Shown here in pieces: positions 42,143-51,346 of a stretch of DNA of 64,000 nt. The position numbers and the translations under genes were made by a program. Each line of letters opens with the position of its first letter. The stretch's first letter is position 1. A model generated the notes under the pieces. The model searched no databases and was not told the DNA's origin. It was given only the letters and a program-made list of their open reading frames with translations. Origin of the DNA: Lachnospiraceae bacterium (GTDB lineage: Bacteria; Bacillota; Clostridia; Lachnospirales; Lachnospiraceae); assembly GCA_015056735.1 (NCBI GenBank), contig SVFT01000012.1, forward strand, positions 1-64,000, given 5' to 3'.

Positions 42143-42383
42143 CGTCTTCCTCTTTCGAGCCGTAGATTCGACGCGCCATGATATAGATGTTGCGCGCCCC
42201 GGCCAGTGCACCGACAAAGAACAGGATCACCATCCAAAACGATGTCCCGAAGGTACGGTCAATGTACATTCCCGCCGCCGAGCACAGGCAGATCGGAACC
42301 AGCATGTTGATGCCGAATTGACTGATCAGAGCAAGCGAACGGTATACACTTTTGTCCCACTTTTTCTTCTTTGGTTTTGACAT
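42123..42383 (-). CDS. atpZ: AtpZ-like protein of the ATP synthase operon
   Basis: 86 residues. Basic N-terminus, then two membrane helices with the GMYIDRTFGTSFWMVILFF pattern of the AtpZ/ATPase_gene1 family and a charged tail. AtpZ and AtpI together are proposed to act in Mg2+/Ca2+ movement or synthase assembly. First gene of the operon, about 50 bp after its promoter; overlaps atpI by 20 nt. Confidence 0.85.
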   Translation of the reverse strand: MSKPKKKKWDKSVYRSLALISQFGINMLVPICLCSAAGMYIDRTFGTSFWMVILFFVGALAGARNIYIMARRIYGSKEEDDADGRR

Positions 42384-42433
42384 GATTTTTGCAATTTTTT
42401 GCTCTATGCCGCAAATGCCTCCACTATGTTGAA

Positions 42434-42462
42434 ATTATACCGACAAATGCGCTCTATGTAAA
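42434..42462 (-). promoter_or_regulatory. Sigma-A promoter of the ATP synthase operon
   Basis: Minus strand: TTTACA (42457-42462), exact 17-bp spacer, TATAAT (42434-42439). It lies about 50 bp before atpZ and immediately beside the divergent DUF402 gene. It would drive atpZ through atpC and probably the 841-codon gene. Confidence 0.8.
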
Positions 42463-42470
42463 GTTAATTT

Positions 42471-43049
42471 ATGGCAAAACAATTGACTTTTCGCGCTCTT
42501 CAGCGTAAGATTTTTAGAAAGATTCTCTATATTTTGTCTGACATCTTTCCGGAGGCTTATATGGATTACCCCGTTCTCTATCGGAAACGTATCATTCCGG
42601 CCGAATGCCTGTGTTTAAAGGATGACGAGATCCTCTATATGGACGATTCGCATCTTGTTACCAAGTGGAAAGCGATCCGTCCAAAGAAAGATCTGCGTTG
42701 CGGTTATTCATGTTATTTTCTCAAAAAGGGGTATAAAGTCAGCAAATTCTATGATCATGAGCGCAGACTCATGTATCATTACTGTGACATCGTGTCGTAT
42801 GAATTCACGGAAGAAGGGAAAAAACTGATCACCACAGACCTTCTGGTCGATGTGCGGATCTACCCGGACGGGCGCGTCGAAGTGCTCGACTTGGACGAGT
42901 TATCCCAGGCCCTGAAGCAGGGCGATCTCACCGTCGAGCAGGCCGAAAAGGCATTGGAGACATGCAATTCCCTGCTGGAACTGATCTATAACGGTCATGC
43001 GGACGAGCTGCTGGAGCCGTTTACGCAGGCCGGCATTGAAAATGATTGA
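42471..43049 (+). CDS. DUF402-domain protein
   Basis: 192 residues. The central block (RPKKDLRCGYSCYFLKKGY, HYCDIVSYEF, TTDLLVDVRIYPDGRVEVLD, DELSQALKQG) is the DUF402 barrel found in nucleoside di/triphosphate phosphatases such as Ntdp/FomD. A short basic N-terminal helix precedes it. The ATG lies just before the divergent atp promoter with no good ribosome-binding site, so it may be translated from a very short leader. A bidirectional terminator follows. Confidence 0.82.
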   Translation: MAKQLTFRALQRKIFRKILYILSDIFPEAYMDYPVLYRKRIIPAECLCLKDDEILYMDDSHLVTKWKAIRPKKDLRCGYSCYFLKKGYKVSKFYDHERRLMYHYCDIVSYEFTEEGKKLITTDLLVDVRIYPDGRVEVLDLDELSQALKQGDLTVEQAEKALETCNSLLELIYNGHADELLEPFTQAGIEND

Positions 43050-43070
43050 ATTGAATAAAGAGCAAAATAA

Positions 43071-43103
43071 AAAAAGAACCTCGCCCACGCGAAGTTCTTT
43101 TTT
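43071..43103. terminator. Bidirectional terminator between convergent genes
   Basis: Stem GAAC-x-TCGC with GCGA-x-GTTC (43076-43084 with 43089-43097), a 4-nt loop, flanked by A-run on the left and T-run on the right, so it can act on both strands. It sits between the DUF402 gene and the SleB-like gene. Confidence 0.85.
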
Positions 43104-43121
43104 CATGTTCATATTTGTGTT

Positions 43122-44291
43122 TTAGTAGAAAATATGTCCGCCGATCGAGATGCCTGTAAGGCCCGGGATCGGTGTTCTGAAGTAAACGCAGTTACCGACG
43201 TTGGTCACGCCGCTCATCGCTTCATCGGCTGCCTGATAGCAGGCTGATGTCGCTCTTCCCTCCGCAAGTGCCAGGGCGAGTCGCCCGCTCCCTACAGGAG
43301 AGAACTGCTTGCGCTGGTAGATCACGCCGACCACAGAGTCGGGATAGACGCTTGACAATACGCGGTTGATTACGACTGCGCCAACCGCGAGCTTTCCCGC
43401 ATAAGGCTCGCCGCCCGCCTCGCAGTAGATCAGGTTTGCAAGGAGCTCTCTGTCTCCCTCATCGAAGTTAACCTCCGAGATGTCACGCCATGCGGACTGC
43501 GCCGCCAGTTTGGACATCGCCTGCTCTTCCGCGAGCTGCTTCTGCAGCGCTGCGATATTGGCTTCCTGCTCTTTTACTTTTGCTTCATACTGATCGGCCA
43601 CCGCTTCGGCCTGCGAGATCTGGCTGGCATAGCCGGCGATATTGTTTGCCGTCGTCTTTACCATTCCGGAGACCTTGCTCTGCTCATCAGCCGTCTGCTG
43701 CCTGAGGCCGTCCAGTTCTTCCTTTTCGCCCTCAAGCTTTGCCTTGGTCTCCTCGATCTCTTTCTGCGTCTGCCGATACTCTTCGAGCATCTTCCGATCA
43801 TATGCGGAGATCTGTTCGATATAGGTCGCTTTGTTCAGAAGATCGCCAAAACCTTTGGATGTAAAAAGCAGTTCCAGATATGCGGACCGGCTCTTCTCAT
43901 AGATGAACTTGATCCGCTTCTTCATGCATTCGTACTGCTCTGCAACCCGCTTTTCGGCGTCTTCGAGCGCTTCCGTCGTGATATCGATCTGGTTCTTTTT
44001 CTCGTCGATCTGCCCTTCCAGACGTTCCAGATTGTCGCTGACCTCTTCCAGGTTGTCGTTTAAGATCGCAAGCTGACCCTGCAGAGAATTCTTCTCTCCC
44101 TGCATGCCTGTGATCTGTTCCTTCGTCTGCTGAAGCGCGCTCTCCGTCTGCTGCTTTTCTTTTTTTGCCTGATCGAGCTTCTCCTGCGTGGTGGAAGCCA
44201 TCGCCGCATGCGGCACACAGGCAACCAAGAGGACCACGGCAAGCGCCATGGCAATCCGTCTGCCCGCTCTTTGTTTCATTGCTTTCACCAT
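43122..44291 (-). CDS. Secreted coiled-coil protein with SleB-type cell-wall hydrolase domain
   Basis: 389 residues. Signal peptide (about 1-32, ending near AMA-ST); a PcsB-like coiled coil from ~35 to 250, rich in Gln/Glu/Lys; then a C-terminal Hydrolase_2/SleB domain from ~275 (RELLANLIYCEAGGEPYAGK, GAVVINRVLS, QRKQFSPVG). The E in CEAGGEP is the usual catalytic acid. SleB domains act as lytic transglycosylases in spore cortex or vegetative wall. The coiled coil suggests control through a partner such as FtsEX. Adjacent to the dCMP deaminase gene with GGAAG before the ATG. Confidence 0.9.
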   Translation of the reverse strand: MVKAMKQRAGRRIAMALAVVLLVACVPHAAMASTTQEKLDQAKKEKQQTESALQQTKEQITGMQGEKNSLQGQLAILNDNLEEVSDNLERLEGQIDEKKNQIDITTEALEDAEKRVAEQYECMKKRIKFIYEKSRSAYLELLFTSKGFGDLLNKATYIEQISAYDRKMLEEYRQTQKEIEETKAKLEGEKEELDGLRQQTADEQSKVSGMVKTTANNIAGYASQISQAEAVADQYEAKVKEQEANIAALQKQLAEEQAMSKLAAQSAWRDISEVNFDEGDRELLANLIYCEAGGEPYAGKLAVGAVVINRVLSSVYPDSVVGVIYQRKQFSPVGSGRLALALAEGRATSACYQAADEAMSGVTNVGNCVYFRTPIPGLTGISIGGHIFY

Positions 44292-44771
44292 CTATACTTC
44301 CAGTTCGATCCTGCGCCCCGTCGGTTCATATTGTGTGTACTTGATCCCGGCAGCATCCAGCATCCGTTTGGATGCGATATTGGACGGCGTACCCGCATAC
44401 TTGTCGGTCTCATATACGATCTCTTTGATACCTGCCTGAATGATCGCCTTCGCGCATTCATTGCAAGGGAAAAGCGACACATACAGCTTGGAGCCCGCAA
44501 GGCTGCCGCCCCGGTAGTTCAGGATCGCGTTCAACTCACTGTGCGTTACAAAAGCATACTTGGTCTCCAGCATGCTCCCTTCACGCGCCCAGGGGAAATC
44601 ATCATCGGAGCATCCGATCGGAAATCCGTTATATCCCATAGAAAGGATCTTATTATCTTCGCTCACGATGCAGGCACCGACCTGCGTGTTCGGATCCTTG
44701 GAACGCATACCGGACAGCTTCGCGATCCCCATGAAATACTCATCCCACTTGATGTATCCTTCTCTCTTCAT
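44292..44771 (-). CDS. dCMP deaminase-family protein (ComEB-like)
   Basis: 159 residues. The zinc site is H77-x-E79 (THSELNAI) and PCNEC (C103, C106). The opening KWDEYFMGIAKLSGMRSKDP is typical of deoxycytidylate deaminases, which convert dCMP to dUMP for dTTP supply. Between upp (24 bp) and the SleB-like gene, which it abuts. Confidence 0.92.
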   Translation of the reverse strand: MKREGYIKWDEYFMGIAKLSGMRSKDPNTQVGACIVSEDNKILSMGYNGFPIGCSDDDFPWAREGSMLETKYAFVTHSELNAILNYRGGSLAGSKLYVSLFPCNECAKAIIQAGIKEIVYETDKYAGTPSNIASKRMLDAAGIKYTQYEPTGRRIELEV

Positions 44772-44794
44772 GATATCCCCCTTTCCGAAAAAAC

Positions 44795-45424
44795 TTATTT
44801 CGTGCCGAAGATACGGTCGCCCGCATCACCAAGACCCGGAACGATATAACCGTGATCATTTAACTTCTCATCAACGGAGCCTACGTAAAGGTCAACATCC
44901 GGATGCTCTTTGCGCATTCTCTCAATACCTTCCGGCGCAGCGATGATGCACAGGAAATGAATCTTCTTGCAGCCCTTTTCTTTCAGCATTCTGATCGCAG
45001 CCACGGAAGACCCGCCCGTTGCCAGCATCGGATCGACTACATAGACTTCTCTTTCCGCGCAGTCTGCCGGTAATTTGCAGTAATACTCAACCGGCTCCAG
45101 TGTTGCGGGATCTCTGTACAGACCGATATGACCGATCTTTGCTGCAGGAATCAGTGTAAGCATACCGTCAACCATTCCGAGACCCGCACGCAGGATCGGA
45201 ACGATCGCCATCTTCTTTCCTTTTAATTCTTTTGCCGTTGTCTTGCAGATCGGCGTTTCGATCTCAACGTCTGTCAGTTCCAGATCTCTGGTCGCTTCAT
45301 AGCAGATCAGTGTCGCGATCTCGCTGATCGTCTCACGAAAATCTTTGGTACCGGTGTCCATTCTTCTGATATAACCGATTTTGTGCTGGATCAAAGGATG
45401 ATCCATAATGACACATTTAGACAT
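44795..45424 (-). CDS. upp: Uracil phosphoribosyltransferase
   Basis: 209 residues. PRPP loop [12 protein letters not shown] and C-terminal uracil-binding [12 protein letters not shown]. Salvages uracil to UMP. The run rpiB-upp-dCMP deaminase is the usual Firmicutes order. Confidence 0.98.
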   Translation of the reverse strand: MSKCVIMDHPLIQHKIGYIRRMDTGTKDFRETISEIATLICYEATRDLELTDVEIETPICKTTAKELKGKKMAIVPILRAGLGMVDGMLTLIPAAKIGHIGLYRDPATLEPVEYYCKLPADCAEREVYVVDPMLATGGSSVAAIRMLKEKGCKKIHFLCIIAAPEGIERMRKEHPDVDLYVGSVDEKLNDHGYIVPGLGDAGDRIFGTK

Positions 45425-45485
45425 GCCGTCTCCTCCTCCGTCTTTCTTGAATTTTTACTCTGCATCAATTTTAAATCAATCTACC

Positions 45486-45914
45486 CTATTCTTCAATCAG
45501 ATTGATCCTTCTCTGATGTCTTTCTTCGCCGGAGAATTCTGTCTCAAGGAATGTCTTTACAACATCCAGAGCGACATTCTGTCCGATCAGGCCCGCGCCC
45601 ATCGCAAGTACATTCGCATCGTTATGCAGTCTTGTCAGAGATGCGCTTGTTGTATCCGTGCAAAGTGCGCAGCGGATACCCTTTACCTTGTTTGCTGTGA
45701 TGGAGATGCCGATACCCGTTGTGCAGATGACGATACCCTTTTCGCATTCGCCGTCCGCGACAGCATGCGCTACGGCTCTGCCGAAATGCGGATAATCGCA
45801 GGAACTCTTGTCATATGTACCGCAGTCCTTTACCTCGTACCCGTTCTCCTCTAAGAATTTCTTTACGGCCTCTTTCAGATCAAATCCGCCGTGATCACTT
45901 CCGATCGCTATCAT
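45486..45914 (-). CDS. rpiB: Ribose-5-phosphate isomerase B
   Basis: 142 residues. Starts MIAIGSDHGGFDLKE with GGAGGG upstream of the ATG at 45914; the longer frame to 45944 lies in the tsaC gene and is not used. Catalytic Cys is C64 in VICTTGIGISI; HNDANVLAMG supplies the substrate-binding His/Asn. Interconverts ribose-5-P and ribulose-5-P. Overlaps tsaC by 20 nt. Confidence 0.96.
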   Translation of the reverse strand: MIAIGSDHGGFDLKEAVKKFLEENGYEVKDCGTYDKSSCDYPHFGRAVAHAVADGECEKGIVICTTGIGISITANKVKGIRCALCTDTTSASLTRLHNDANVLAMGAGLIGQNVALDVVKTFLETEFSGEERHQRRINLIEE

Positions 45915-46992
45915 TTGTTTTACCCTCCTCGTTGGTGTTAACATTTATTACATGATGACCGGCTGCTTTGAGCAGTCTGTTCATGATCGCCTGTCCGATC
46001 CCTTTCCGGGAAAAAGCTTCCGAGTAGATCACATCCACATCGCGCTTGTCAAAATCACGCAAAACCGCGAAAAGTCCGTGAGCGATCGACTTTGCATCCG
46101 CACGCCTTCCGACACTTTCCACATCATCTGCTTCTATATAAAAAGCCCTGGTCTCATCCGTACAGATGATGCCGACTTTTTGTCCGTTTCTCTTGGATTC
46201 ACGAATGCAGGCCCGGATCTTCTCCGTTACCGCTTCCGGATCGCCCGCAAAAACGGTGAGATCCGCCTTGGGCGCATAGTGCCTGTATTTCATGCCGGGC
46301 GCCTTCGGTGCCTGCCCGGAATTCGCATCCAGGATCGTACGGTCTGTTTCAACATCACACTCAAGCGCTTCCGTCAGCATCTCCTGCGTGATATAGCCCG
46401 GCCGCAGGATGATCGGCTCCCCTTCCGTCAGATCGACGATCGTCGATTCGAGGCCGATCCCGACAGCGCCGCCGTCAATGATCATCTCGATCTTTCCGTC
46501 CATATCTTCCGTGACATGTTCTGCCAGCGTAGGGCTTGGACGCCCCGATGTATTGGCACTCGGTGCCGCGATGTACCCGCCTGCTGCCCGGATAAGCGCA
46601 AGTGCGATCTTATTCTCAGGCATCCGGATCGCGACCGTATCAAGACCACCCGTCGTTTCCTTCGGCACGGCATCCGTTTTCTCCATGATCATGGTAAGCG
46701 GGCCGGGCCAGAACGCGTCCGCAAGTCTGCGCGCCGTATCGGGAATCTTCCGCACGATCCGCTCCACGTCTTTCATATCGCACACATGCACGATCAGCGG
46801 ATTATCGGACGGCCGCCCCTTTGCGGCGTAGATCTTTTCAGATGACCGGCTCTGCAGCGCATCACCGCCAAGCCCGTAGACCGTCTCCGTGGGAAAAGCG
46901 ACCAGGCCGCCTTCCTTTAAGATCCTGCCAGCTCTTTCGATCGCGGCTTCATCTATATTCTCTTCTGTCATTTTGCAGATCTCAGTAACCAT
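45895..46992 (-). CDS. tsaC: L-threonylcarbamoyladenylate synthase (Sua5/TsaC type)
   Basis: 365 residues from the ATG at 46992 (a TTG at 46998 is also in frame). YrdC domain in the first ~200 residues (VAFPTETVYGLG, YAAKGRPSDNPLIVHV, APSANTSGRPSPT) and a Sua5 C-terminal domain. It makes the intermediate for t6A37 on ANN-reading tRNAs. The start is 9 bp after the GH18 stop. Confidence 0.93.
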   Translation of the reverse strand: MVTEICKMTEENIDEAAIERAGRILKEGGLVAFPTETVYGLGGDALQSRSSEKIYAAKGRPSDNPLIVHVCDMKDVERIVRKIPDTARRLADAFWPGPLTMIMEKTDAVPKETTGGLDTVAIRMPENKIALALIRAAGGYIAAPSANTSGRPSPTLAEHVTEDMDGKIEMIIDGGAVGIGLESTIVDLTEGEPIILRPGYITQEMLTEALECDVETDRTILDANSGQAPKAPGMKYRHYAPKADLTVFAGDPEAVTEKIRACIRESKRNGQKVGIICTDETRAFYIEADDVESVGRRADAKSIAHGLFAVLRDFDKRDVDVIYSEAFSRKGIGQAIMNRLLKAAGHHVINVNTNEEGKTNDSDRK

Positions 46993-47001
46993 ATGCAATC
47001 G

Positions 47002-48687
47002 CTATCCGTTCACGTATGAATCGATCACATCCCAGACCGATGCGGTCTCAAAGCCGAGCTTCCAGGCAGAAACGCCGGCAAGGTTATATTTTTTCATGAT
47101 ATCCAGCTTCACACCGATCGATGCGTCGTCCTCAAGCCACACCTGATAGAACGAATCGCCTGATTGGAATTCCGCGTAGTTCTGGCAGGTCGTATCATCC
47201 CACTTGGCCGATACGCCTTTATTGGCAAGGAATGTCGCGGCAACATCCATACCGACCGCTTCGCTTGTGACCGTGCTACCCTTCGTCTCCCAGATCCTGG
47301 TATAGAAAGGAAGTGCATTGATCACCTTGGAGGCCGGAACTTCCTCCAGCGTCTTCTGTATGCCGTTCTCCACAAAATCGATCGAGGCAACACTTCCGGC
47401 CACGCCGCCACTGCCCCAGTGCTCATCATATCCCATGATGATCACGTAATCTGCCACTTCGCCCTGGGCCTTACGGCCATAGTGATCCGAACTTTCGGTC
47501 GGCACGTAATTATCGACAGAAAGAACAAGACCGTTTTTGCGGCATGCAATGGAAAGTTCACGGATAAACTCCTCGAAATGCGGTCCGGTCTCGCCGGAGA
47601 GCTGTTCGAAGTCAATGTTGATCCCTTCCATCCCGCATGCGCCCGCCTCGCGGATCAGGTTGTCGATCAGATTCTGCCTGGTAGTCAGGGAAGAGAGGAC
47701 CTCCAGTGTGCTGATGTTCGGGTCAAAGTTATCGACAAGTCCCCATACTTCCATGCCCTTTTTATGAGCCTTCGCGACATAATCCGTTGTCGCAAAGCAC
47801 TTGATATTACCATAATTATCACTGAGTGAAAACCATGTGGGCGAGATCACGTTCAATCCCTTTGTTTTGGCGATCGCTTCGTCGAATGTACTGTTCGCTG
47901 CCGCGGACATGACCTGGTGCCATGCCATATTGATCATATAATCCCTTGTCAGGCTTGTATATTCCGGCTCATCATAGTGATCGATCTTAGGGACCGGTGT
48001 CTCCTCCGGATCACTCAAAAACTTCTTTTCGATATATCCGATCGCACCTTTCGCGCAGACCTTGTCCCAGTCTTCGAGTTCTTCCAGAACAGCCACTTCG
48101 TCTCCCTGCGATACATCCACAAGGATCGGACTCTTTACGCCGCCCTTTCTGCGGATCGCCGAATTCTCGGATACAGTCGCACGAAGATAGGTCCCTTCAC
48201 CGGTATTGATCTTCAATCTGTAGGGCTTCTCGAAAATCTCGTAATCGTAGTTGGTATACTGCTTCACGTAATCAGCCGAGATATAAAGCCTGTCATCCAC
48301 ATAGCGTGAGATGATACAATCGGCCGACTTGTTTTCTCCGCCTTCCGTATAAATACCAGTACCAATCTCGCTCCTGATGATATCCGTCGGTGTCGTATAC
48401 AAAAGAAGGCCTTCACGGGCATCCTCATAAAACCGGTCGTTCAACGAGGACAACACGAAGTCCTTTGAAAAGTAAAATGCGCCATCAATAAAAAGGGCCT
48501 TCTCCTCCAACTGCTCATTATGAAGGATCAGTGCCGCTTGATCATCGCTTTCTATATGAAAATACTCCTTTAAGTTCGCGCGCTCATTCGAGTAGGAATA
48601 CTTCTCCCATATCTTCGTTCCAACCGTAATACCCGCAATCACTAAAATAAGGACGATTGCGATCAGCGCCGGGATCAATCGTTTCAT
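47002..48687 (-). CDS. Membrane-anchored GH18-type glycosidase with SH3 domain
   Basis: 561 residues. N-terminal anchor helix (5-25), a copper-amine-oxidase-N-like region (~60-150), an SH3b-type domain (~163-225: TYLRATVSENSAIRRKGG), then a GH18 barrel from ~245. The catalytic D-x-E is D359-x-E361 in GINIDFEQ, and IIMGYDEHWG is the conserved late strand. Resembles YaaH/YkvQ-type spore-cortex or wall glucosaminidases. Substrate inferred to be peptidoglycan. Confidence 0.88.
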   Translation of the reverse strand: MKRLIPALIAIVLILVIAGITVGTKIWEKYSYSNERANLKEYFHIESDDQAALILHNEQLEEKALFIDGAFYFSKDFVLSSLNDRFYEDAREGLLLYTTPTDIIRSEIGTGIYTEGGENKSADCIISRYVDDRLYISADYVKQYTNYDYEIFEKPYRLKINTGEGTYLRATVSENSAIRRKGGVKSPILVDVSQGDEVAVLEELEDWDKVCAKGAIGYIEKKFLSDPEETPVPKIDHYDEPEYTSLTRDYMINMAWHQVMSAAANSTFDEAIAKTKGLNVISPTWFSLSDNYGNIKCFATTDYVAKAHKKGMEVWGLVDNFDPNISTLEVLSSLTTRQNLIDNLIREAGACGMEGINIDFEQLSGETGPHFEEFIRELSIACRKNGLVLSVDNYVPTESSDHYGRKAQGEVADYVIIMGYDEHWGSGGVAGSVASIDFVENGIQKTLEEVPASKVINALPFYTRIWETKGSTVTSEAVGMDVAATFLANKGVSAKWDDTTCQNYAEFQSGDSFYQVWLEDDASIGVKLDIMKKYNLAGVSAWKLGFETASVWDVIDSYVNG

Positions 48688-48717
48688 AAAAACATCCAGC
48701 TCCTTTCAACCGTCCCT

Positions 48718-48746
48718 ATTATAGCAGACTATTTCTATAGCGTCCA
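48718..48746 (-). promoter_or_regulatory. Predicted promoter of the GH18-tsaC-rpiB run
   Basis: Minus strand: TGGACG (48741-48746), 17-bp spacer, TATAAT (48718-48723) with an extended TGC. About 30 bp before the GH18 start, with AAAGGAG in between. Confidence 0.6.
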
Positions 48747-49247
48747 TTTGCATTTTTGCGCTTTTTCGGGGTATGTCAGCGCAGAGGTCTCTCCTGTTGA
48801 TCTAAGATTCCTCATCCCCGCGGTCGCGCGCTCTTCCCTCCTTTCCGTTCCGGTTACCGGACCCAGATAAAAAGGACCCGTGATATATCATTCCTTGATC
48901 CGGTACCTGCAAAAAGGGCGCAAAATGTCCGAAAGCGCTTATGCCGTGCACGATTCCGTAAATAGTTAACGTGTGTCATTAAGAGTTTCGTGGAAAATTT
49001 GCAGAAAACGCGAACGCGTTCGCTTATAAGACAATCCCTTTCCGGGATAACAGATGAAACTTTCCGTTTCTTGAACTTAATGAAAAAATGATCGAGCCAC
49101 AGGGCCCTTTCGGAAAACGGCCTGCCTCCTTCCCCGTGCGGGTTCGGCAAAAGCAACTCCGTCATTCATTATATGGATCGTCATCGGAATATACAAGGGT
49201 ATTTTCCCGCTTTGTTTCTAAAATTTTTATGAACCTCCCCCTTTATC
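48747..49247. other. Gene-free interval with palindromes
   Basis: About 500 bp without a convincing gene. It holds a 13-bp near-palindrome TCCGGTTACCGGA (48849-48861), a related half (TCCGGTACC near 48899-48907), and a perfect 14-bp palindrome GCGAACGCGTTCGC (49010-49023). Two short open frames on opposite strands overlap each other here and neither has a ribosome-binding site or recognisable protein character. An unannotated RNA or operators for the flanking genes are possible. Confidence 0.5.
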
Positions 49248-49274
49248 TTGACGACAATTATTCCGAAGTATAAT
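49248..49274 (+). promoter_or_regulatory. Predicted promoter of mecA
   Basis: TTGACG (49248-49253), 15-bp spacer, TATAAT (49269-49274); shifting the -35 by one gives a 16-bp spacer. About 40 bp before the mecA start, with AAAGGAAG before the ATG. Confidence 0.55.
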
Positions 49275-49315
49275 ATGAAGTTACTTTTAAAGCCCATAGA
49301 AAAGGAAGTGATTCT

Positions 49316-50050
49316 ATGAAGATTGAAAAAGTGAATGATCATCAGATCCGTTGCACGTTAACAAAATCCGATCTTGCCGACAGACAGCTCAAGATCAGTG
49401 AACTGGCATACGGCACAGAGAAAGCGAAGTCCCTCTTTCGGGATATGATGCAGCAGGCATCCTTCGAATTCGGATTTGAGGCAGAAGATATTCCCTTGAT
49501 GATAGAAGCTATTCCGCTAAATTCCGAGTGCATCGTTCTCATCATCACTAAGGTAGAGGATCCGGAGGAGCTCGATACGCGTTTTTCCAAGTTCGCGCCC
49601 TCGGTTCATGAGGCAGAGACGGAAGAAGAGGAACCGGTTACCGCTCTCGACGGAGCGGATGCGGTCCTTGATCTTTTCAAGAAGATTCAGGAAAGTGCCG
49701 CTAAGGACCTGAAACAATCCCCTTCGGACAACGGCGTTACCGAAGAAGATCCCTCCGGCATGATCCGGCTTTTCTCCTTCAACGACCTTCGCGAGGTGAC
49801 ACGCCTTGCGCATGTATTAAAAAATTTCTACAACGGAAGCAATGCTCTTTACAAGAATACGGGAACGGGCAAATACCTGCTCCTCTTAAACCGTAAAGAC
49901 TATGCTCCGGAAGCATTCAGCAAAGTATGCAATGTCATTTCCGAATACGGCAATGCAGAAAGCTATACAAGCGGTACGCAGGCATTTCTTGATGAGCACT
50001 GCGAAGTTGTGATCGCACAGGACGCGCTTGGCTCGCTCGCTCAGATCTGA
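49316..50050 (+). CDS. mecA: Adaptor protein MecA
   Basis: 244 residues. N-terminal MKIEKVNDHQIRCTLTKSDL is the substrate-binding domain; a poorly conserved acidic linker follows (~95-145, ETEEEEPVT); the C-terminal domain (~150-244: RLFSFNDLREVTRLAHVL, YLLLLNRKD) binds ClpC. MecA delivers targets such as ComK in Bacillus to ClpCP; the target here is unknown. Monocistronic with its own promoter and terminator. Confidence 0.92.
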   Translation: MKIEKVNDHQIRCTLTKSDLADRQLKISELAYGTEKAKSLFRDMMQQASFEFGFEAEDIPLMIEAIPLNSECIVLIITKVEDPEELDTRFSKFAPSVHEAETEEEEPVTALDGADAVLDLFKKIQESAAKDLKQSPSDNGVTEEDPSGMIRLFSFNDLREVTRLAHVLKNFYNGSNALYKNTGTGKYLLLLNRKDYAPEAFSKVCNVISEYGNAESYTSGTQAFLDEHCEVVIAQDALGSLAQI

Positions 50051-50121
50051 ATTGCTCTTCTGTTGTGATCAATGAAACCAAAAATTGCCGCACTATAAAG
50101 CGCGGCAATCAGACTGTAGAC

Positions 50122-50165
50122 AAAATGGTTTTGGGATAGTCACGCCCAAGACCATTTTTCTTTTT
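50122..50165 (+). terminator. Terminator after mecA
   Basis: A 14-bp stem (50122-50135 with 50145-50158, one G-U pair), 9-nt loop, then TTCTTTTT. A second hairpin (50084-50091 with 50102-50109) just upstream has no T-run. Confidence 0.85.
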
Positions 50166-50321
50166 AGGAACACTCGTTTAGCGTTTTCATAAAGTCGCCC
50201 AAATGCCTCAGCACTTGAGATGCGTGCTTGTACGCACCTTACGACATCCTGCTTATGTATTGGCTTATGCTTTTTTTTGTTGTAAAATACCTCTATATAT
50301 TAATGAGAAAGGGGTTTTTCC

Positions 50322-51053
50322 ATGCTTTTAGTAGAGTATTTTAACTCACAGATTTCCGTCATGCAGAATCTTGACTTTATCGCCCGAATCATCGTGTCAT
50401 GCCTTTGCGGTATGTGTATCGGATACGAGCGAAGCCGCAGGCTCAAAGAGGTGGGTATCAGAACACATATTATCGTGTGCAGCGCCGCCGCACTGATCAT
50501 GATCGTTTCCAAGTACGGCTTCCTTGATCTTGTCGATCCGTCCGGGAACTTTCTCAACGGTACACGAGGCGCGGACCCGGCACGTATTGCGGCGCAGGTC
50601 GTATCTGGTGTCAGCTTTCTCGGCGCAGGCACAATCTTCCGTCACCGCAATGTTGTCAAAGGTCTTACGACTGCAGCAGGTATCTGGGCGACAGCAGGGA
50701 TCGGTCTTGCAATCGGTGCCGGTCTGTACTGGATTGGACTTTTCTCCACGATACTTCTTGCTTCCATTCAGGTTGTGACACATAAATATGCGATAGGTGT
50801 AGATGCCTATACCAACAATTTTCTTGACTTTCTGGTTGACGATACCACACAGTTCCAGCAGACTCTGGAAGAATTTGTAAGTCTGATGGATGCCCAGATT
50901 TTGGACTACAGCATCAGCAAGGAATCCAAAAAGGTCACCAAATACAGTGTGACGCTGAAGACCCTTCAGCCGATCACACTTGAGCAACTCAATCGCTTTA
51001 TCTCCAAACACGACGAGATTCAATCAGCCTCCACAAGCTCCTACATTAAATAA
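50322..51053 (+). CDS. MgtC/SapB-family membrane protein
   Basis: 243 residues. Four or five N-terminal membrane helices with RIIVSCLCGMCIGYERSRR, AAQVVSGVSFLGAGTIFRH and GLTTAAGIWATAGIGLAIGA, the MgtC signature; the C-terminal ~90 residues form a cytoplasmic ACT-like domain. MgtC proteins help growth at low Mg2+ or in stress, and are not transporters in the simple sense. GAGAAAGGGG precedes the ATG. Confidence 0.92.
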   Translation: MLLVEYFNSQISVMQNLDFIARIIVSCLCGMCIGYERSRRLKEVGIRTHIIVCSAAALIMIVSKYGFLDLVDPSGNFLNGTRGADPARIAAQVVSGVSFLGAGTIFRHRNVVKGLTTAAGIWATAGIGLAIGAGLYWIGLFSTILLASIQVVTHKYAIGVDAYTNNFLDFLVDDTTQFQQTLEEFVSLMDAQILDYSISKESKKVTKYSVTLKTLQPITLEQLNRFISKHDEIQSASTSSYIK

Positions 51054-51109
51054 GAATTGATATTCTATTCATATCTGCTTCGGGGCCGATAAATAGCATT
51101 TACGCACTC

Positions 51110-51145
51110 AAGATCGTTGCACTTTACAGTGCAGCGATCTTTTCC
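51110..51145 (+). terminator. Probable terminator of the mgtC-like gene
   Basis: A 14-bp stem (51110-51123 with 51128-51141, one G-U pair) and a 4-nt loop, ending in CTTTT. It overlaps the end of the convergent DUF1858 gene, whose stop codon lies in the loop. Confidence 0.65.
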
Positions 51146-51315
51146 ATTAAGTCGTCTATATTCATTCCGTGAACCATTGCAGCTTCTTCAAGCGATTCTG
51201 CCTGAGCGGACGGACATCCGAGGCAGTGCATACCGGCTTCCATCAGAACGGGTGCGACGTCCGGATTGGTACGAAGAATCTCTCCGATCGTCATGTCTTT
51301 TGTTACAGCAGCCAT
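51124..51315 (-). CDS. DUF1858 redox-disulfide domain protein
   Basis: 63 residues. [11 protein letters not shown]-like opening and the H30-C31-L-G-C34 motif match the hybrid-cluster-protein-associated redox disulfide domain (TIGR03980). The CxxC pair probably forms a redox disulfide or binds a metal. It has its own promoter and GGAGG before the ATG, and is divergent from pflB. Confidence 0.88.
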   Translation of the reverse strand: MAAVTKDMTIGEILRTNPDVAPVLMEAGMHCLGCPSAQAESLEEAAMVHGMNIDDLMEKIAAL

Positions 51316-51346
51316 TTTCGTTCCTCCTTATTCATACTGTTTTCTC

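Noticed and set aside
42471-43049. A tRNA-modification or toxin role for the DUF402 protein
   Set aside because: No partner gene or catalytic motif beyond the DUF402 barrel; only the family can be stated.
48854-49165. A 103-codon minus-strand frame in the gene-free interval
   Set aside because: No ribosome-binding site, mixed Arg/Phe/Cys composition without domain features, and an overlapping frame on the other strand; more likely non-coding.
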